From Pantoea sp. (GTDB lineage: Bacteria > Pseudomonadota > Gammaproteobacteria > Enterobacterales > Enterobacteriaceae), in the NCBI RefSeq assembly GCF_028283705.1, contig NZ_JAPWKD010000002.1:124001-188000 (forward strand): DNA of 64,000 nucleotides, in the 5' to 3' direction. Positions 18,307 to 29,447 of the stretch are shown here, piece after piece (the stretch's first letter is position 1; the number at the start of each line of letters is the position of its first letter). Position numbers and translations under genes: made by a program. The notes under the pieces are model-generated. The model worked only from the letters and a program-made list of their open reading frames with translations. It had not been told where the DNA came from and searched no databases.

Positions 18307-20115
18307 CTAGAGCAGCAACTGCCCGGCTTTCACCAATACCTGGCTGCCAGAACGCGCTGGATTATCATAATTGTAAATATCTGTACGATACTGCGGTTGA
18401 CCATCATCCGCCACCCAGGCCGTCAGATAGTAAAGGTTAACCGGGATCCGGTGGCGAATCGGCACATATCGCGTGTTGCCCTCCTTCAGGGTGTCGGAGA
18501 TGCGACTGTCATTCCAGCCCGCGTCCTGCAACAACAAATCAGCCAGCTCCGACGCCTTATTCACGCGAACACAGCCGGAACTGAGGGCGCGGATATCACG
18601 CTGGAACAGGTTATGGTTTGGTGTATCGTGCAGATAAATCGCATCCGAACTGGGCATATTGAATTTGTAGCGACCCAGCGAATTCATCGCCCCGGGCGAC
18701 TGCCGTATGCGATACGGAAAGCTGGCAGCCGATACCATTCTCCAGTCGATCATCGACGGATCGATCACCTCAGCATCCTCACTCCAGCCAGACAGCAAGA
18801 TAAAGCCATGCTTGTAGAGATAGCTCGGATCCTGTTTAACCTTCGGCACAATGTCCTGACGCACCAGTGAGGTTGGCACATTCCACGGCGGATTCAGTAC
18901 CACGTTATTCAGCGCGCTGCGCATCAGTGGGGTTTTACGATCGGGACGGCCGACAATCACCCGTGATGACAGGATGGTGGCACCGTTGTTGTAGTAGGTC
19001 AGCGAATAGTTGGGGATATTCACCATGATGCCGTTATGCATATCATCCGGCAGCAGGCGTAAACGCTGGATATTCAGCGCCAGCAGCGCAGCGCGCATTT
19101 GCGGCGACACATTGAGCCATTCACGGGTACGTGGACCAATCGCCCCATCATCAGCCAGTCCCTGCCAGTGCTGGAAACGTTTTACGCCGTCTACCAGCGC
19201 CGTATCATAGACATTATTGGTGGACTGCCCCGGGTTTGCCGCTACATTGCCCAACGGCTGCGGTGCCTGGGCGGGCAAATCATTGACGCTGGTAGCCGAA
19301 GGGCTGACAGCGACCGGCTGCTCGCTCTGGCTCACCGGCACTGGTGCAGTAGGCACCGCATCGTCTGCTGGCGTTGGCGTCGCGCTATGGCCGGTCAGCA
19401 TACCGGTACGTTGCAAAATCTCGCGCAGCGCAGGGATATCATTGCTGATCTGGCCGGGACGCAGCGTGCCGCTATCGCGCAACTGCGGCCACGGGCGATT
19501 GTCAGTCAGCAGGGTTTTCAGCGCAGCATGCATCGGCCGGTATTGCGGATGCTGTGGCTCCAGCGACGTCACAAAGCTGCGGCTACCACCACCGTTCACC
19601 GCATTCTGCCATTGATTAATTACCGCCACCGTCGGCATGGCCATTTTGTAAGGCACGTTGCTGTATAACCAGGTCTCACCCTGGGTGGGGACATTCGAGA
19701 CAAATTGCAGATAGCCCAGCATGGCATCGCTTAACACAATATCACGCGCCATCCCTTTGATTTCCGGGTTGGTTAACAGTCCCACCCAGCGGGTAAACTG
19801 CGGCTGCACGCCGGAAAGTGCCACTTCCGCCAGCTGCTGCTGGAACGCCTGCACGGCAGCCCGGTCCTGCCACAGCGGCGCCATATTACGCGCTGCATAA
19901 ATGCCTGCCAGACCGGGCAGATAGAACGGTTGTTCGCTGGGGCTGAAAGCCTGCTGAATCTGATGCTGACTGGCCGCAACGGTCATGGTGCGATGCGTTG
20001 TGCCGGGCAGCGCCGCGATAATCGCCGCGTGGCTGGTAGCCAGTGGCGACAATACCAGTGACAAACTGAGTGCTATTGCAGCACGATTGAATCTGCTTTT
20101 ATTATTCAGCAACAT
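18307..20115 (-). CDS. ldtD: L,D-transpeptidase forming 3-3 peptidoglycan crosslinks
   Basis: Periplasmic enzyme (former ycbB) that makes mDAP-mDAP crosslinks, bypassing penicillin-binding proteins; linked in E. coli to envelope stress and beta-lactam tolerance. 602 residues (E. coli 615). Signal peptide in [20 protein letters not shown] up to SHAA. An N-terminal scaffold domain, then a Pro/Ala/Ser-rich linker (about 245-295, [16 protein letters not shown]), a peptidoglycan-binding motif ([20 protein letters not shown]), and the YkuD catalytic domain with [11 protein letters not shown] and the nucleophile Cys515 in [20 protein letters not shown] lies before the ATG. 157 bp after mukB's stop, beyond a terminator, so a separate unit. 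Confidence 0.96.
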   Translation of the reverse strand: MLLNNKSRFNRAAIALSLSLVLSPLATSHAAIIAALPGTTHRTMTVAASQHQIQQAFSPSEQPFYLPGLAGIYAARNMAPLWQDRAAVQAFQQQLAEVALSGVQPQFTRWVGLLTNPEIKGMARDIVLSDAMLGYLQFVSNVPTQGETWLYSNVPYKMAMPTVAVINQWQNAVNGGGSRSFVTSLEPQHPQYRPMHAALKTLLTDNRPWPQLRDSGTLRPGQISNDIPALREILQRTGMLTGHSATPTPADDAVPTAPVPVSQSEQPVAVSPSATSVNDLPAQAPQPLGNVAANPGQSTNNVYDTALVDGVKRFQHWQGLADDGAIGPRTREWLNVSPQMRAALLALNIQRLRLLPDDMHNGIMVNIPNYSLTYYNNGATILSSRVIVGRPDRKTPLMRSALNNVVLNPPWNVPTSLVRQDIVPKVKQDPSYLYKHGFILLSGWSEDAEVIDPSMIDWRMVSAASFPYRIRQSPGAMNSLGRYKFNMPSSDAIYLHDTPNHNLFQRDIRALSSGCVRVNKASELADLLLQDAGWNDSRISDTLKEGNTRYVPIRHRIPVNLYYLTAWVADDGQPQYRTDIYNYDNPARSGSQVLVKAGQLLL

Positions 20116-20191
20116 CCCTGCCCCCTTCTCGCCTAAGTCACAGCCGACTCGCTTATGCTGTGTACGACCTTATACATATTTTTGAGTATAC

Positions 20192-20231
20192 AAATAAAAA
20201 CGGCATTTGCATCAGGCTGCAAATGCCGTTT
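20192..20231 (-). terminator. Rho-independent terminator of the mukFEB operon
   Basis: On the minus strand, AAACGGCATTTGCA and TGCAAATGCCGTTT form a perfect 14-bp stem with a six-base loop, followed by TTTTATTTG. It lies 41 bp after the mukB stop and just upstream of ldtD. Confidence 0.92.
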
Positions 20232-20271
20232 ACACATTAACCGTAGCGATGAATTTTAACCAGATTCAACG

Positions 20272-23200
20272 TTAGGAATTTTCTGTTTCCAGGTCGATAT
20301 CACTGTTCTCGCGTTTTACCGGTGCCGGATCAGCCGAGAAACCGCGCAGGCCCACCACATGGACATGCTCGGTGTTGTTGAACACCTTACGCACCAGTTT
20401 ATAGGTAGTCCCTTTTTCCGGGCTGATATTTTCCGGCGCAGCGATCACCAGCTGCATCTCCAGACGCTCACACAGCTCAAACAGAGTGGCGATGGATCGT
20501 GCATCGAGACGTGCCGCTTCATCAAGGAACAGCAGACGGCACGGCGAGATATCTTTACCGCGCAGACGGCGAGATTCCTCTTCCCAGCTCTGCACCACCA
20601 TCACCAGAATCGACATCCCGGTACCGATGGCTTCACCGGTAGAAAGCGCGCCACTTTCCGCACGTAACCAGCCATCGGAGCCACGGTTAACCTCAACTTC
20701 CATCTCCAGATAGTTGCGATAGTCGAGCAGCTCTTCACCGATGGTTTGCGGCGTACGCTGGCCCATATCGATCTGCGGATTCAGACGCTGGTACAACTTC
20801 GCCAGCGCTTCTGAGAAGGTCAGGCGATTGCTGTTGAACAGATCCTGATGCTGTTCGTGTTCTTCCGACAGCGTATCCAGCAGCATGGAATGGGTTTCGC
20901 GCACGTTAACGTTAAGACGCACGCTGCGCACCTGACCGAAGCTGACCGCCTGCAGACCCTGGTTAAGCTGACGAATACGGTTCTGTTCACGCTGAATGGT
21001 TTTACGGATGATATTGGCGACGCTGCGCGAACTGATCGCCAGCGTCTGCTCACGCGCCATCAGTTCTTCCGTCAGACGATTCAGCTCAATCTCCATCTGC
21101 TCGATGGCTTCCACCGGATCATCAGTACGAATGATGTCCTGACGGATACGCTCGCGCAGATGCTGATACACTGCAATAAAGAACTGAATTTTACGTTCCG
21201 GGCGTTTGGGGTCTTCCGACATGCGCAAAACATCGCGCAGATGTTCGTTATCCGCCACCGCCAGACGCAGCGCACCCAACGCTTTATCCGACATGGAACG
21301 CAGCTCATCACCGCTCAGGTAGGCCAGTTCACGACGATGCAGACGGCGCTCGACGCCATTTTCTTTCACCAGACGCAATACGGTACACCAGCCCGCTTTG
21401 GCGCTCACTACCTGCTCGCGCATCTGATGATAATCGCGCTCCAGCTTACGCAGTTTCTTCTGCAGTCCGTCCATTTCGGCTTCGCAGAACGTCAGCTGTT
21501 TTTCCAGCTGATTACGACGCGCACGGTTATGGCTCAGCGCGGTATACAGTTCATCGCGACGGGCGCGGGCGCGTTCTTCCGCGCTGGCATCCGCATGAAC
21601 ACCGATGTCCTGCATCTCCTGTTGCAACTCTTTCAGCATGTCGCGCTTGGCGTCATAAGAGCTTTTCAGTGATGCCAGCACCTGAGAGTACTGCGTCAGC
21701 TGCGTCTGATGCTCGCGCAGACGTTCACGGGCGCGGCTGCGCTCGCCTTCCGCCTGCTCAAGACGCTGACGCAATTTCTCGTTCAGGTCGCTGTTGCCGG
21801 TCAGCATGCCCGCTGAATCGACATAACTGAAGTGAGCACGACGCTGCACCACTTCGGTCAGCGCAAATGCCTGCTGGCGTGTTTCGCGCTGCAACTGCTG
21901 CGCCTGCTGATAGTCGCGCTCCAGCTGATCGTGCTGCTGCGGATCGCTCTGCAACACCGCCACCAGCGGTTCCAGCTTCGCCAGTTTATTACCGTGCTGA
22001 TGCAGGAAACGTGCGGCCTCCTGGGCTTCATCAACGCGCTCACGGATCTCTTCACAGCGGTCAGCCAGCGTATCGTCCAGCAACAGCGTAACGCGCGGCA
22101 ACAGGCGATTCAGCTGGGCCACGCCCTCGCGCGCCTGCTCGTACTGCATACGTTGCTGCTGGTTGTTGTTTTCATGCTGACTCAGCGCGCGTTCCAGTTC
22201 GCCACGACGGCTATTGAGCTGGCGAATCAGCGCTTCCGGGTCTTCATCAAACGCCACCGCCAGATGGCTGCCGATAAAGCGACTGAAGGATTGGTGCAGA
22301 CGCTGGGTTTTCTGTACATCAAACGACAGCGTGGCATAGCGTTCCGCCAGCTGATCGCGTTCGTTATTCAGCAGTTCCAGCTGGTTTTCACGCGCAGCGC
22401 GGCCAAATAACGGCACTTTCGGGAAGCGAGAGTAGCGCCACTGACGTTCCGCCACCTTCACCACTACCGCGTTTTCCAGCTCATCAACGCCGAATACGCT
22501 GTCATCAAATGACTGCGGGTCCCCTTCGATCAGATAGAGATCTTCCGGGCAATCTTCCAGACCATTCAGCAACTCGCGTACCAGTGACAAATCCGGTACC
22601 ACGATGGCATGGCGTGACGGACCATACAGCGCTGAGAAGTAAGGCGCATCATCCAGCGTCACATCATCATAAATTTCCGACAGCAACACGCCGCCAAAAC
22701 GCTCGGCCAGCTGGGTCAGACGCGCATCTTCCGCACCGCCAGGCTGGCTTAAGCGTTCGATTTGTTTCTCGATTTCACGCTTACGCGCCGCCACTTCATC
22801 ACGTTCAACGGTGGTTTCACGCTCGCGCTCCAGCAGTTGCTGCATAAATTCGGTGATTTGCTGGCTGCTGGTCAGCTGCTGGCCGGTTTGTTCGCTGAGC
22901 TGGGTCAGGATCTCCTGCGCTGCCAGCCAGTGCGGCGCACGAGCGGTTAACGCGGTGATGCGTTCACGCAGTTGCTCCAGCTCCTGACGCATCAGCATGC
23001 GGCGTTCACCGGCATCGGCGACACTGGTACTCAGCTGTTCAATCTGCGCTTCCAGCTCACGCTGCAAGCCTTCCAGCGCATCAGCATCATATTGCTGGCC
23101 CTGCCGCTTACAGAATTCCGCCAGCAAACGCTCCGCTTCATTCTGCTCACGCAGGCGCTGCTCCAGTTCATTGAGGCGCAAACGCAGCGACGAAAGTTGT

Positions 23201-24738
23201 TCCGCATGATGGCGCTGGTTAGCGGCATCACGCAGCAATTCACGGCCAACCTGCCAGGCATCCTGACGGTTTACCTCACCGGCAATGCTGGCGACCAGCG
23301 TCAGCGCCTGCTCAAACTGGCTGTGCGCCGCTTCGGCAACGTTCAGCTTCTGTTCCAGGCGCAGCAGTTGTTCCGTCGCTTCTTCTTCACGCGCCTGGAA
23401 GGTTTCCTGCCATTCAGCGGCATTGTCGATGGTCAAATCGGCAAGCTGGCATTGCGCACGCGCTTTTTCCAGCGCCTGCAAGGCCTGCTGATACTGAATG
23501 GCACGGGTTTGCTGCACATCAAGCGCCTGCTGGAAATCGGCCAGCTGGCTTTTCAGCTCATCGACTTCCACTTCCGCTGCTTCGGCACGCGCTTCATTTT
23601 CTTCATGCACTTCACGTGCTTCGGCCACCACCTCATTCTGTTCTTCGAGGCGGTAAGTCAGCTCTTCCAGATCGGCATCGTAGCGCTCGATCTTTTCCTG
23701 CTGACGCATCGCCGTCTGTACCAGATTCAGGTGATCGCTGGCAGCCTGATAATCGGTTTCCAGATCGCTTTCGGCACCCGTGTGTTCCGACAACTCGCGC
23801 GCCATTTCAATGTGGCGATACTGTTCCGAAGCCAGCTGGTTACGGCTGGTAAACAACTCGTTACGCAGCTGCAAGGCACCATCAAGATGGATGCGACGTT
23901 CGTTGGCGTGACGCATGTAGTCCGCTGAAACGTAGCTGGTGGCTTCCGAGATCAGATGCTTAAACAGGTCGCGGTCAGATTGGGTGACGCGAATCGCTTC
24001 CAGCGTCATGCGGTTTTCACGCAGTGCGGCTTCCATATCCTGGAAGGCCTTACGCACCCCGCTGTTTTCCGGCAGCAGGTAATCACGCAGCGAGCGGGTA
24101 ATGGCGCTGGAGATACCGCCGTACAGCGAGGCCTCAATCAGACGATAGAACTTGCTGCGATCGCCAGCAGTACGCAGGCGACGCGGCACCACGCCAAGCT
24201 CAAACAGCGTGGCGTGGTAATCGGTTACCGAGCTGTATTGACGGAACTGCACACCTTCCTGCGCTTCCACCCGATCTTTCACTTCCGCCAGCGGCAGGAC
24301 ACGCGCCTGACGGCTACCGAGGATCTCGGTGAGCATATCGGTCGGCTGAGTATCGGTGGGTAAGCCATGAATGCTGAACGGCTTGATATCCACCTTCTTA
24401 TCACGCCCGGCCACCTGTTGCAGACGCACCCCAACCACCACGCGCTGATGGCGTGAATTGACCACATCCAGCACCGCATAGCAGACACCGGCCCGCAACT
24501 TACCGTGCAGACCTTTATCACGCGAACCGGAGGTTGCACCGGCCTCGGTGGTGTTACGGAAATGCAGCAGCGTCAGGTCCGGGATCAACGCCGTGACAAA
24601 CGCCGCCATGGTGGTCGATTTACCGGCACCGTTACCGCCCGATAGGGTGGTCACCAGCTCATCAAGATCAAAGGTACGGGCAAAGAAGCCGTTCCAGTTA
24701 ATCAGGGTTAGCGAACGAAATTTACCGCGTTCAATCAT
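20272..24738 (-). CDS. mukB: Chromosome condensin subunit MukB (SMC-like ATPase)
   Basis: SMC-like motor of the MukBEF complex that extrudes DNA loops and organises sister chromosomes with topoisomerase IV. 1488 residues (E. coli 1486). N-terminal head with Walker [10 protein letters not shown] (34-42); very long Gln/Glu/Arg-rich coiled coils on both sides of a central hinge (around 640-790, [25 protein letters not shown]); C-terminal head with signature [10 protein letters not shown] and Walker [12 protein letters not shown]. The C-terminal tail is acidic ([10 protein letters not shown]). The ATG overlaps the mukE stop by 4 bp. Last gene of cmoM-mukF-mukE-mukB; terminator after it. Confidence 0.98.
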   Translation of the reverse strand: MIERGKFRSLTLINWNGFFARTFDLDELVTTLSGGNGAGKSTTMAAFVTALIPDLTLLHFRNTTEAGATSGSRDKGLHGKLRAGVCYAVLDVVNSRHQRVVVGVRLQQVAGRDKKVDIKPFSIHGLPTDTQPTDMLTEILGSRQARVLPLAEVKDRVEAQEGVQFRQYSSVTDYHATLFELGVVPRRLRTAGDRSKFYRLIEASLYGGISSAITRSLRDYLLPENSGVRKAFQDMEAALRENRMTLEAIRVTQSDRDLFKHLISEATSYVSADYMRHANERRIHLDGALQLRNELFTSRNQLASEQYRHIEMARELSEHTGAESDLETDYQAASDHLNLVQTAMRQQEKIERYDADLEELTYRLEEQNEVVAEAREVHEENEARAEAAEVEVDELKSQLADFQQALDVQQTRAIQYQQALQALEKARAQCQLADLTIDNAAEWQETFQAREEEATEQLLRLEQKLNVAEAAHSQFEQALTLVASIAGEVNRQDAWQVGRELLRDAANQRHHAEQLSSLRLRLNELEQRLREQNEAERLLAEFCKRQGQQYDADALEGLQRELEAQIEQLSTSVADAGERRMLMRQELEQLRERITALTARAPHWLAAQEILTQLSEQTGQQLTSSQQITEFMQQLLERERETTVERDEVAARKREIEKQIERLSQPGGAEDARLTQLAERFGGVLLSEIYDDVTLDDAPYFSALYGPSRHAIVVPDLSLVRELLNGLEDCPEDLYLIEGDPQSFDDSVFGVDELENAVVVKVAERQWRYSRFPKVPLFGRAARENQLELLNNERDQLAERYATLSFDVQKTQRLHQSFSRFIGSHLAVAFDEDPEALIRQLNSRRGELERALSQHENNNQQQRMQYEQAREGVAQLNRLLPRVTLLLDDTLADRCEEIRERVDEAQEAARFLHQHGNKLAKLEPLVAVLQSDPQQHDQLERDYQQAQQLQRETRQQAFALTEVVQRRAHFSYVDSAGMLTGNSDLNEKLRQRLEQAEGERSRARERLREHQTQLTQYSQVLASLKSSYDAKRDMLKELQQEMQDIGVHADASAEERARARRDELYTALSHNRARRNQLEKQLTFCEAEMDGLQKKLRKLERDYHQMREQVVSAKAGWCTVLRLVKENGVERRLHRRELAYLSGDELRSMSDKALGALRLAVADNEHLRDVLRMSEDPKRPERKIQFFIAVYQHLRERIRQDIIRTDDPVEAIEQMEIELNRLTEELMAREQTLAISSRSVANIIRKTIQREQNRIRQLNQGLQAVSFGQVRSVRLNVNVRETHSMLLDTLSEEHEQHQDLFNSNRLTFSEALAKLYQRLNPQIDMGQRTPQTIGEELLDYRNYLEMEVEVNRGSDGWLRAESGALSTGEAIGTGMSILVMVVQSWEEESRRLRGKDISPCRLLFLDEAARLDARSIATLFELCERLEMQLVIAAPENISPEKGTTYKLVRKVFNNTEHVHVVGLRGFSADPAPVKRENSDIDLETENS

Positions 24739-25463
24739 GCCTGCTCATCCTCCGCGTTATCACTCGCTTCGCTCTCGGCGTCGTTATCGTTTTCATCGCT
24801 GTCCGGGGTGGCGCTGGCGTTTTCCAGCGTCATGGCTTCGCCATCGCGAATCAGACGCAGCTGCGCTTCGCGGGCATCATCACCACTGCGCACATCGGCA
24901 CCGAAGCGAAACACCGATTCGGTAATGCGAAATTTGCTGCTGTCATTGCCCATAAACCACACCATGCCGAGACGGCGCAGGCGGTTGAGCGATGCGCGCA
25001 TCTTCTCCTGCAATTTTGCACGGTCAAGGTCAGAGCCGGTGGATCGCTGGTTAACCAGCTTGAGCAATTTGCTCTCGTCCGCCAGCGACAGTAGTTCGTC
25101 GTACAATTCCTGCTGGGTGAAGATGCCTTCATTCGCCAGACGTTCCGGGCTGAGATAGAGGAAACAGAGGATTTTCCCCACCATCATATCCAGCTCGGAC
25201 AGCACCGAACGCGGGATCAGCGTGGTCGAACGCGGGCGCAGGTAGAAAAATCCTTCCGGCGCACGAATCAGTTCCACGTTATAACGCGCGTAAAACTCTT
25301 CCAGATATTCCTGGTAATCCATCAGGAATGCATGATTATCCAGCTCTTCGATGCCAATGTGGCGTCCCGCGCGTAACTGGCTATCGAGCGCGGGGAAAAT
25401 GGGATTTGCCAGTGCCTGAGCCAGTTTGACTGGCATCACTTGTTCAATATTTGTCGATGACAT
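24735..25463 (-). CDS. mukE: Condensin subunit MukE (kite protein)
   Basis: Dimeric winged-helix kite subunit bridging MukF and DNA/MukB. 242 residues from the ATG at 25463 ([20 protein letters not shown]), which overlaps the mukF end by 20 bp; the in-frame ATG at 25490 would lie deeper in mukF and is not conserved. The body ([69 protein letters not shown]) is highly conserved. The C-terminal tail from about residue 213 is acidic and low-complexity ([19 protein letters not shown]), about eight residues longer than in E. coli. The overlaps on both sides indicate coupled translation. Confidence 0.97.
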   Translation of the reverse strand: MSSTNIEQVMPVKLAQALANPIFPALDSQLRAGRHIGIEELDNHAFLMDYQEYLEEFYARYNVELIRAPEGFFYLRPRSTTLIPRSVLSELDMMVGKILCFLYLSPERLANEGIFTQQELYDELLSLADESKLLKLVNQRSTGSDLDRAKLQEKMRASLNRLRRLGMVWFMGNDSSKFRITESVFRFGADVRSGDDAREAQLRLIRDGEAMTLENASATPDSDENDNDAESEASDNAEDEQA

Positions 25464-26766
25464 GTGCCTGCACCTTGGCTCCGTATTCATTAATGGTCTG
25501 CCATTCCGCAGGCAGACCGGCTAAATCGGCTTCGGCCACGCCGAGGCGAACCGCCTGATCAATCACGATGCGCGCCAGATCAAAGTGGCGGGCACGCGGA
25601 TATTGCGACAGATAATCGCGCATCACCGTGGCGAGGTTGAGTGGTCGCTGCTCCTGCCGGTACACCTGCAGAGCTTCTTCAATCATTGCGGCCAATTGCT
25701 CACGAATTTCGTTAAATTCTTCGTATTCCAGCTCGGGCGGTAGTTCCCCCATCACCTCGTCGTTGCGCAGCGTCATCTCTTCATCACGCATATCAAACAG
25801 ACGGTCGGCGTTGGCGTAGGTCAGCGCCCACGGCTGGTCGAAATAGTTTTGCACCGACAGACGCAAACGCTGCGCAAATACGCGGTTTTTGTCCATGTCG
25901 ATGGCAGTACGAATAAATTTATGGACGTGGCGATCATAGCCAATCCACAGGTCAATAGCCTGCTGGCCCCAGCTGATAATACGGTCCAGCTTACTTTGCA
26001 GATCAAATACCAGCTTATCGACAAAGCCCAGGTCCGGGCTGCTCAGGGTGGCGTCCTGAATACGCAGCAGATTGGCCTGTAACTTATCGCCCGCCGCTTC
26101 CAGCGTATCCTGCAATTCACGCAGCGTGCCGGAGGTTTCTGACAGCAGCATTTCACAGCTGGAAATCGCCGCACGCCAGTCTTTGTTCAGCAGATCGGCG
26201 ATATCGGTTTTCACCGCCTGCTGCTGTTCATCCATCAGGCGCTGCGTCATATCGATGCTGTCGAAAATTTCCGCCACCGAATATTTCAGTGGCGCAAATA
26301 CGTTACGGTGCCAGTGAAATTCATCACCATCCTCTTCCGCAGCATCGGCAGCGCGTTTCAGCTCCTGCGCCACAATCGACAGCTGCATCGAAAGACGCAG
26401 AGTCGAAAATTCGCGCTGGCGGATGTAATAGTCGGTGATGCCGATGGCCAGTGGCGTCAGACGGTAAATAGCATTACCTTCCGTCAGTTCGCTGGTAAAA
26501 CGGTTAAGCAGACGCTGCCGCACCATATCGTTGATGGCGTTGTTGGCACGCACCTGTACGGTTTCGTGGGTTTGTTCGAACGCTTTGCTGACATGACGAA
26601 ATGCGTCAATCAACTCACCTTCACTCATTTCGCCATCCATCCGCTCACCGTTTAAGGTGGCGATAGCCAGCAAAAAGGCCAGACGTTCTACCGGCAGCGC
26701 AAGTGAAAAATCGTTCTTGCGCGCCCATGCCACCAGTTCGGGCACCGTCTGGGAAAATTCGCTCAT
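25444..26766 (-). CDS. mukF: Condensin subunit MukF (kleisin)
   Basis: Kleisin that dimerises through its N-terminal winged helix and bridges MukB heads, holding MukE. 440 residues, as in E. coli. It starts [20 protein letters not shown] with GAAGGA six bases before the ATG. Seen: [40 protein letters not shown], the mid-region four-helix part, and a C-terminal winged helix ([20 protein letters not shown]) that contacts the MukB head. 11 bp after cmoM, 20-bp overlap with mukE: one operon. Confidence 0.98.
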   Translation of the reverse strand: MSEFSQTVPELVAWARKNDFSLALPVERLAFLLAIATLNGERMDGEMSEGELIDAFRHVSKAFEQTHETVQVRANNAINDMVRQRLLNRFTSELTEGNAIYRLTPLAIGITDYYIRQREFSTLRLSMQLSIVAQELKRAADAAEEDGDEFHWHRNVFAPLKYSVAEIFDSIDMTQRLMDEQQQAVKTDIADLLNKDWRAAISSCEMLLSETSGTLRELQDTLEAAGDKLQANLLRIQDATLSSPDLGFVDKLVFDLQSKLDRIISWGQQAIDLWIGYDRHVHKFIRTAIDMDKNRVFAQRLRLSVQNYFDQPWALTYANADRLFDMRDEEMTLRNDEVMGELPPELEYEEFNEIREQLAAMIEEALQVYRQEQRPLNLATVMRDYLSQYPRARHFDLARIVIDQAVRLGVAEADLAGLPAEWQTINEYGAKVQAHVIDKY

Positions 26767-26777
26767 AGTTGGTCCTT

Positions 26778-27548
26778 CTACCTGGGTTTGCGCGCGGTCA
26801 CGTGGATATAGCGCCCTAAACTCAAAAAGGGCTCCTGGCGACAGTAGCGCCGTTCCATCTCAATAATGGACTCAACGTCTTTCAGGGCGGCGGCCTGCTC
26901 TTTCATGTAGTCACAAAAGACGCGAATGCCAGCGCGCTGTTCAATCTCAAAGCCGCAGTCTGTCAGCCAGCGATACACTTCTTCAGGATCGCGGGGATAA
27001 TCAGGCGACAGCGTGCGCTTTTTGCGTTTGGACATATTGGCCTGCAGATAGCCAAAATTGCCGAGGGTGAGCAGGCGCAGAGTTAAGGCATGGCGATTAA
27101 AAAACATCAGCGACAATACCCCACCCGGCTTCAGGGTGCGCCATAACGCCTGTAATACTTCCTCGGGCTGCGCGACCCATTCCAGCACAGCGTGAAACAA
27201 TACCAGATCAACTGGCTTATCCAAATGTTCGCCGACCTGTTGTGCGCTAATTTGTTTGAATTGCATGTTGTGGCTCACACCCTCGGCAAGTGCGTGCGCC
27301 TCAGCCAGCTTCAGCATCTCGGCAGAAAGGTCGCACAGGACTACCTGATGCCCGCGTGCGGCCAGCCCGCTGGAGATTTGCCCTACACCACCACCCGCAT
27401 CCAGCACCGACAGCGGCCCAGCGCGCAGCGTCGGCAGTAGCGCATCCAGCTCATCCCACAGGATCGCCTGGCGCACCATGCCTTTTTTGGTGCCATAAAT
27501 ATTCTTTGAAAATCTCTCCGCGAGATCGTCAAAGTTACGATCCTGCAT
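26778..27548 (-). CDS. cmoM: tRNA 5-carboxymethoxyuridine methyltransferase
   Basis: SAM-dependent methyltransferase (former smtA) that converts cmo5U to its methyl ester at wobble position 34 of some tRNAs. 256 residues from the ATG at 27548 ([20 protein letters not shown]), with GGAG eight bases upstream; eight extra codons to 27572 are not conserved. Rossmann motif [17 protein letters not shown], motif II around [41 protein letters not shown], and the C-terminal [20 protein letters not shown]. First gene of the muk operon, divergent from elyC across 124 bp. Confidence 0.95.
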   Translation of the reverse strand: MQDRNFDDLAERFSKNIYGTKKGMVRQAILWDELDALLPTLRAGPLSVLDAGGGVGQISSGLAARGHQVVLCDLSAEMLKLAEAHALAEGVSHNMQFKQISAQQVGEHLDKPVDLVLFHAVLEWVAQPEEVLQALWRTLKPGGVLSLMFFNRHALTLRLLTLGNFGYLQANMSKRKKRTLSPDYPRDPEEVYRWLTDCGFEIEQRAGIRVFCDYMKEQAAALKDVESIIEMERRYCRQEPFLSLGRYIHVTARKPR

Positions 27549-27672
27549 GCTGGTCGCTCCGCTCTGCTGCATTCAACTTGTGCTATTTTGTCACAGGCTC
27601 AACAAGAATGAACCTTTCATCCCGTGGTTAGTGTCTGGCTGCTGTTTTTTCGGCCAAAAGGAGCAATTTTCG

Positions 27673-28458
27673 ATGTTTTTCACGTTAAAAAAAGTGATCG
27701 GTGGGATGTTACTGCCCTTGCCGCTGCTGCTGTCATTCATGGCAGCTGGACTTTTATTGCTCTGGTTCAGCCGCTGGCAGAAAAGCGGCAAAATACTGAT
27801 ATCAATCAGCTGGCTTCTGCTGCTGTTACTCAGCCTGCAACCGGTGGCCGATCGCCTGTTGCTGCCGCTGGAAAACCAGTATCCGACCTGGAACCGCAGT
27901 GAACACGTCGATTATATCGTGGTGTTGGGCGGTGGATACACCTTTAATCCTGCATGGGCACCCAGTTCGAACCTGATTGGGAATAGTCTGCCTCGCGTGG
28001 CCGAAGGAGTACGCCAGTGGCGACGTTATCCGCAGGCGAAGATGATCTTTACTGGTGCGGCGGCAGGAGATAATCCGATGAGTAACGCCCGCGTCGCGGC
28101 GCAGGTGGCGGAGAGTCTCGGCGTTCCGGCTGATGCCATTATGGTGCTGGATCAACCCAAAGACACCCGAGAGGAAGCACAGGCGGTAAAAATCGCCGTG
28201 GGACAGCATCCGTTCCTGCTGGTCACCTCAGCGAATCATCTGCCGCGCGCCATGCATTTCTTCCAGGCCGCCGGTCTAAATCCCCTGGCAGCACCGGCGA
28301 ACCAACTGGCTATCACCTCACCACTAAATTGGTGGGAGCGAGCCATCCCCTCTCCCTTATGGCTGAGCCATAGCGAACGGGCGATTTATGAAACGCTGGG
28401 ACAGGCGTGGCAGGCAGTCCGCGGAGATGATATGACCTCACCCCAGCCAGGGGAGTAG
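27673..28458 (+). CDS. elyC: Envelope biogenesis factor ElyC (DUF218)
   Basis: Inner-membrane protein (former ycbC) needed in E. coli for peptidoglycan synthesis at low temperature and for correct use of the undecaprenyl carrier; its exact reaction is not settled. 261 residues. The start at 27673 (MFFTLKKVIGGMLLPLPL) has AAGGAG nine bases upstream; the longer frame from 27547 would begin inside the cmoM promoter region. Two N-terminal membrane helices (about 12-32 and 40-57), then the DUF218 domain: DYIVVLGGGYTFNP, LPRVAEGVRQWR, MIFTGAAAGDNPMSNA, PKDTREEAQAVK, LLVTSANHLPRAM. The last 21 bp overlap the end of ycbJ on the other strand. Confidence 0.93.
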   Translation: MFFTLKKVIGGMLLPLPLLLSFMAAGLLLLWFSRWQKSGKILISISWLLLLLLSLQPVADRLLLPLENQYPTWNRSEHVDYIVVLGGGYTFNPAWAPSSNLIGNSLPRVAEGVRQWRRYPQAKMIFTGAAAGDNPMSNARVAAQVAESLGVPADAIMVLDQPKDTREEAQAVKIAVGQHPFLLVTSANHLPRAMHFFQAAGLNPLAAPANQLAITSPLNWWERAIPSPLWLSHSERAIYETLGQAWQAVRGDDMTSPQPGE

Positions 28459-29331
28459 CTGTTCCCGTGCACGATCGAAACGCGGGCGATCAAATTGCCC
28501 GGTATTTACCAGCGTTTCGATGCAGTCCCATAATTGATACAGCCAGCGCCGCCAGAGGAAACCTTCCGCCACTGGCGCGCGCTGCAAATAGTGTTGCAGC
28601 AGTGACGCCTCAGCACCGTTATCCCCCAGCCGCATCAGCTCAAACTCACGTGGTGCCCACAGCACATTGCCGGGCTGGGTCATCGCCACCAGTTGATCGC
28701 TATGCACATCCTTCATAATGCTCGCGAGGCGCAGGTTGCCATGAATCAGCACACAGGGATCGTCAAATCCTTCCAGCAGGCGGGGCAACTGCTGACGACT
28801 GCGGAACAGAATTTGCCGATCGTCGAGAGTAAAAGACGGGGGTGACAGATACCCCAGGGTTGACCACAGCACTTCAACCCGCTGCTGATACCAGGCGGGC
28901 CAGCTGTTTTCCTGAATGCTGTCGATATTACCCACCAGGCCGTGGCTATCAATACGATGCCAGGCCAGCAAGCCCTCAATCACCTGTTCACACAACTGCT
29001 CCCAGCGTGCGGCGGTGCGCGATGGCGCTTCGGCAGAAACACCATTGAGGCGGGCCATCAGTAACATTTCATGCACCGGTTTTTGCTGACTCAGCACCAG
29101 GCCAAACACCGCAGGAACGGCAATCAAACCATCACGGCCCAGCATCGCCAGCTTTTTGGCTTCCAGCGCGGCGCGCCCCTGATGACGGAAATACTTCGCC
29201 ACCACCGGCATCGGTTTATCGGCGGCATCGTACAGGGCGTAAAGCCGCGATTGTGATTGTTCACTAATGGTTTCGAGACGGCCGACGCTTTCTCCAAGCA
29301 CCAGCGCGAGTTCTGAACGGAGCTGTTCCAT
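28438..29331 (-). CDS. ycbJ: Kinase-fold protein YcbJ, probably a pseudokinase
   Basis: Unknown function. 297 residues with the outline of the aminoglycoside-phosphotransferase/choline-kinase fold. N-lobe: PVVAKYFRHQG keeps a lysine where ATP is normally bound, and EAKKLAML supplies the usual glutamate. In the C-lobe the catalytic loop, normally HGDxxxxN, reads HGNLRLASIM, so the base Asp is Asn and the metal-binding Asn is Ser. The downstream DFG-like Asp of IDW is missing in VAMTQPGNVLWAPREFELMR. The aligned residues are my reading. It sits between elyC and kdsB, among envelope genes, as in E. coli. It may bind nucleotide or a partner rather than phosphorylate. The 3' end overlaps elyC tail to tail. 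Confidence 0.85.
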   Translation of the reverse strand: MEQLRSELALVLGESVGRLETISEQSQSRLYALYDAADKPMPVVAKYFRHQGRAALEAKKLAMLGRDGLIAVPAVFGLVLSQQKPVHEMLLMARLNGVSAEAPSRTAARWEQLCEQVIEGLLAWHRIDSHGLVGNIDSIQENSWPAWYQQRVEVLWSTLGYLSPPSFTLDDRQILFRSRQQLPRLLEGFDDPCVLIHGNLRLASIMKDVHSDQLVAMTQPGNVLWAPREFELMRLGDNGAEASLLQHYLQRAPVAEGFLWRRWLYQLWDCIETLVNTGQFDRPRFDRAREQLLPWLG

Positions 29332-29411
29332 GCGTCATCCTCCCCAGTCAAAGTGACTTGATTATCCTGGAGGTCACTGCAGCGCAGAGTGATGCGCCAG
29401 ATCAAAGAACG

Positions 29412-29443
29412 GCAGAGCCAGCTCGTAACAAGCTGGCCTCTGC
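29412..29443 (-). terminator. Hairpin between kdsB and ycbJ
   Basis: GCAGA-GCCAGCT pairs with AGCTGGC-C-TCTGC (one bulged base, seven-base loop) just after the kdsB stop. There is no T-run, so it may be a weak terminator or an RNA-stabilising structure. Confidence 0.4.
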
Positions 29444-29447
29444 GGGA

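Noticed and set aside
20848..23928. Long plus-strand frames antisense to mukB
   Set aside because: Leu/Gln/Arg-rich translations that mirror coiled-coil codons; mukB is full length in the other strand.
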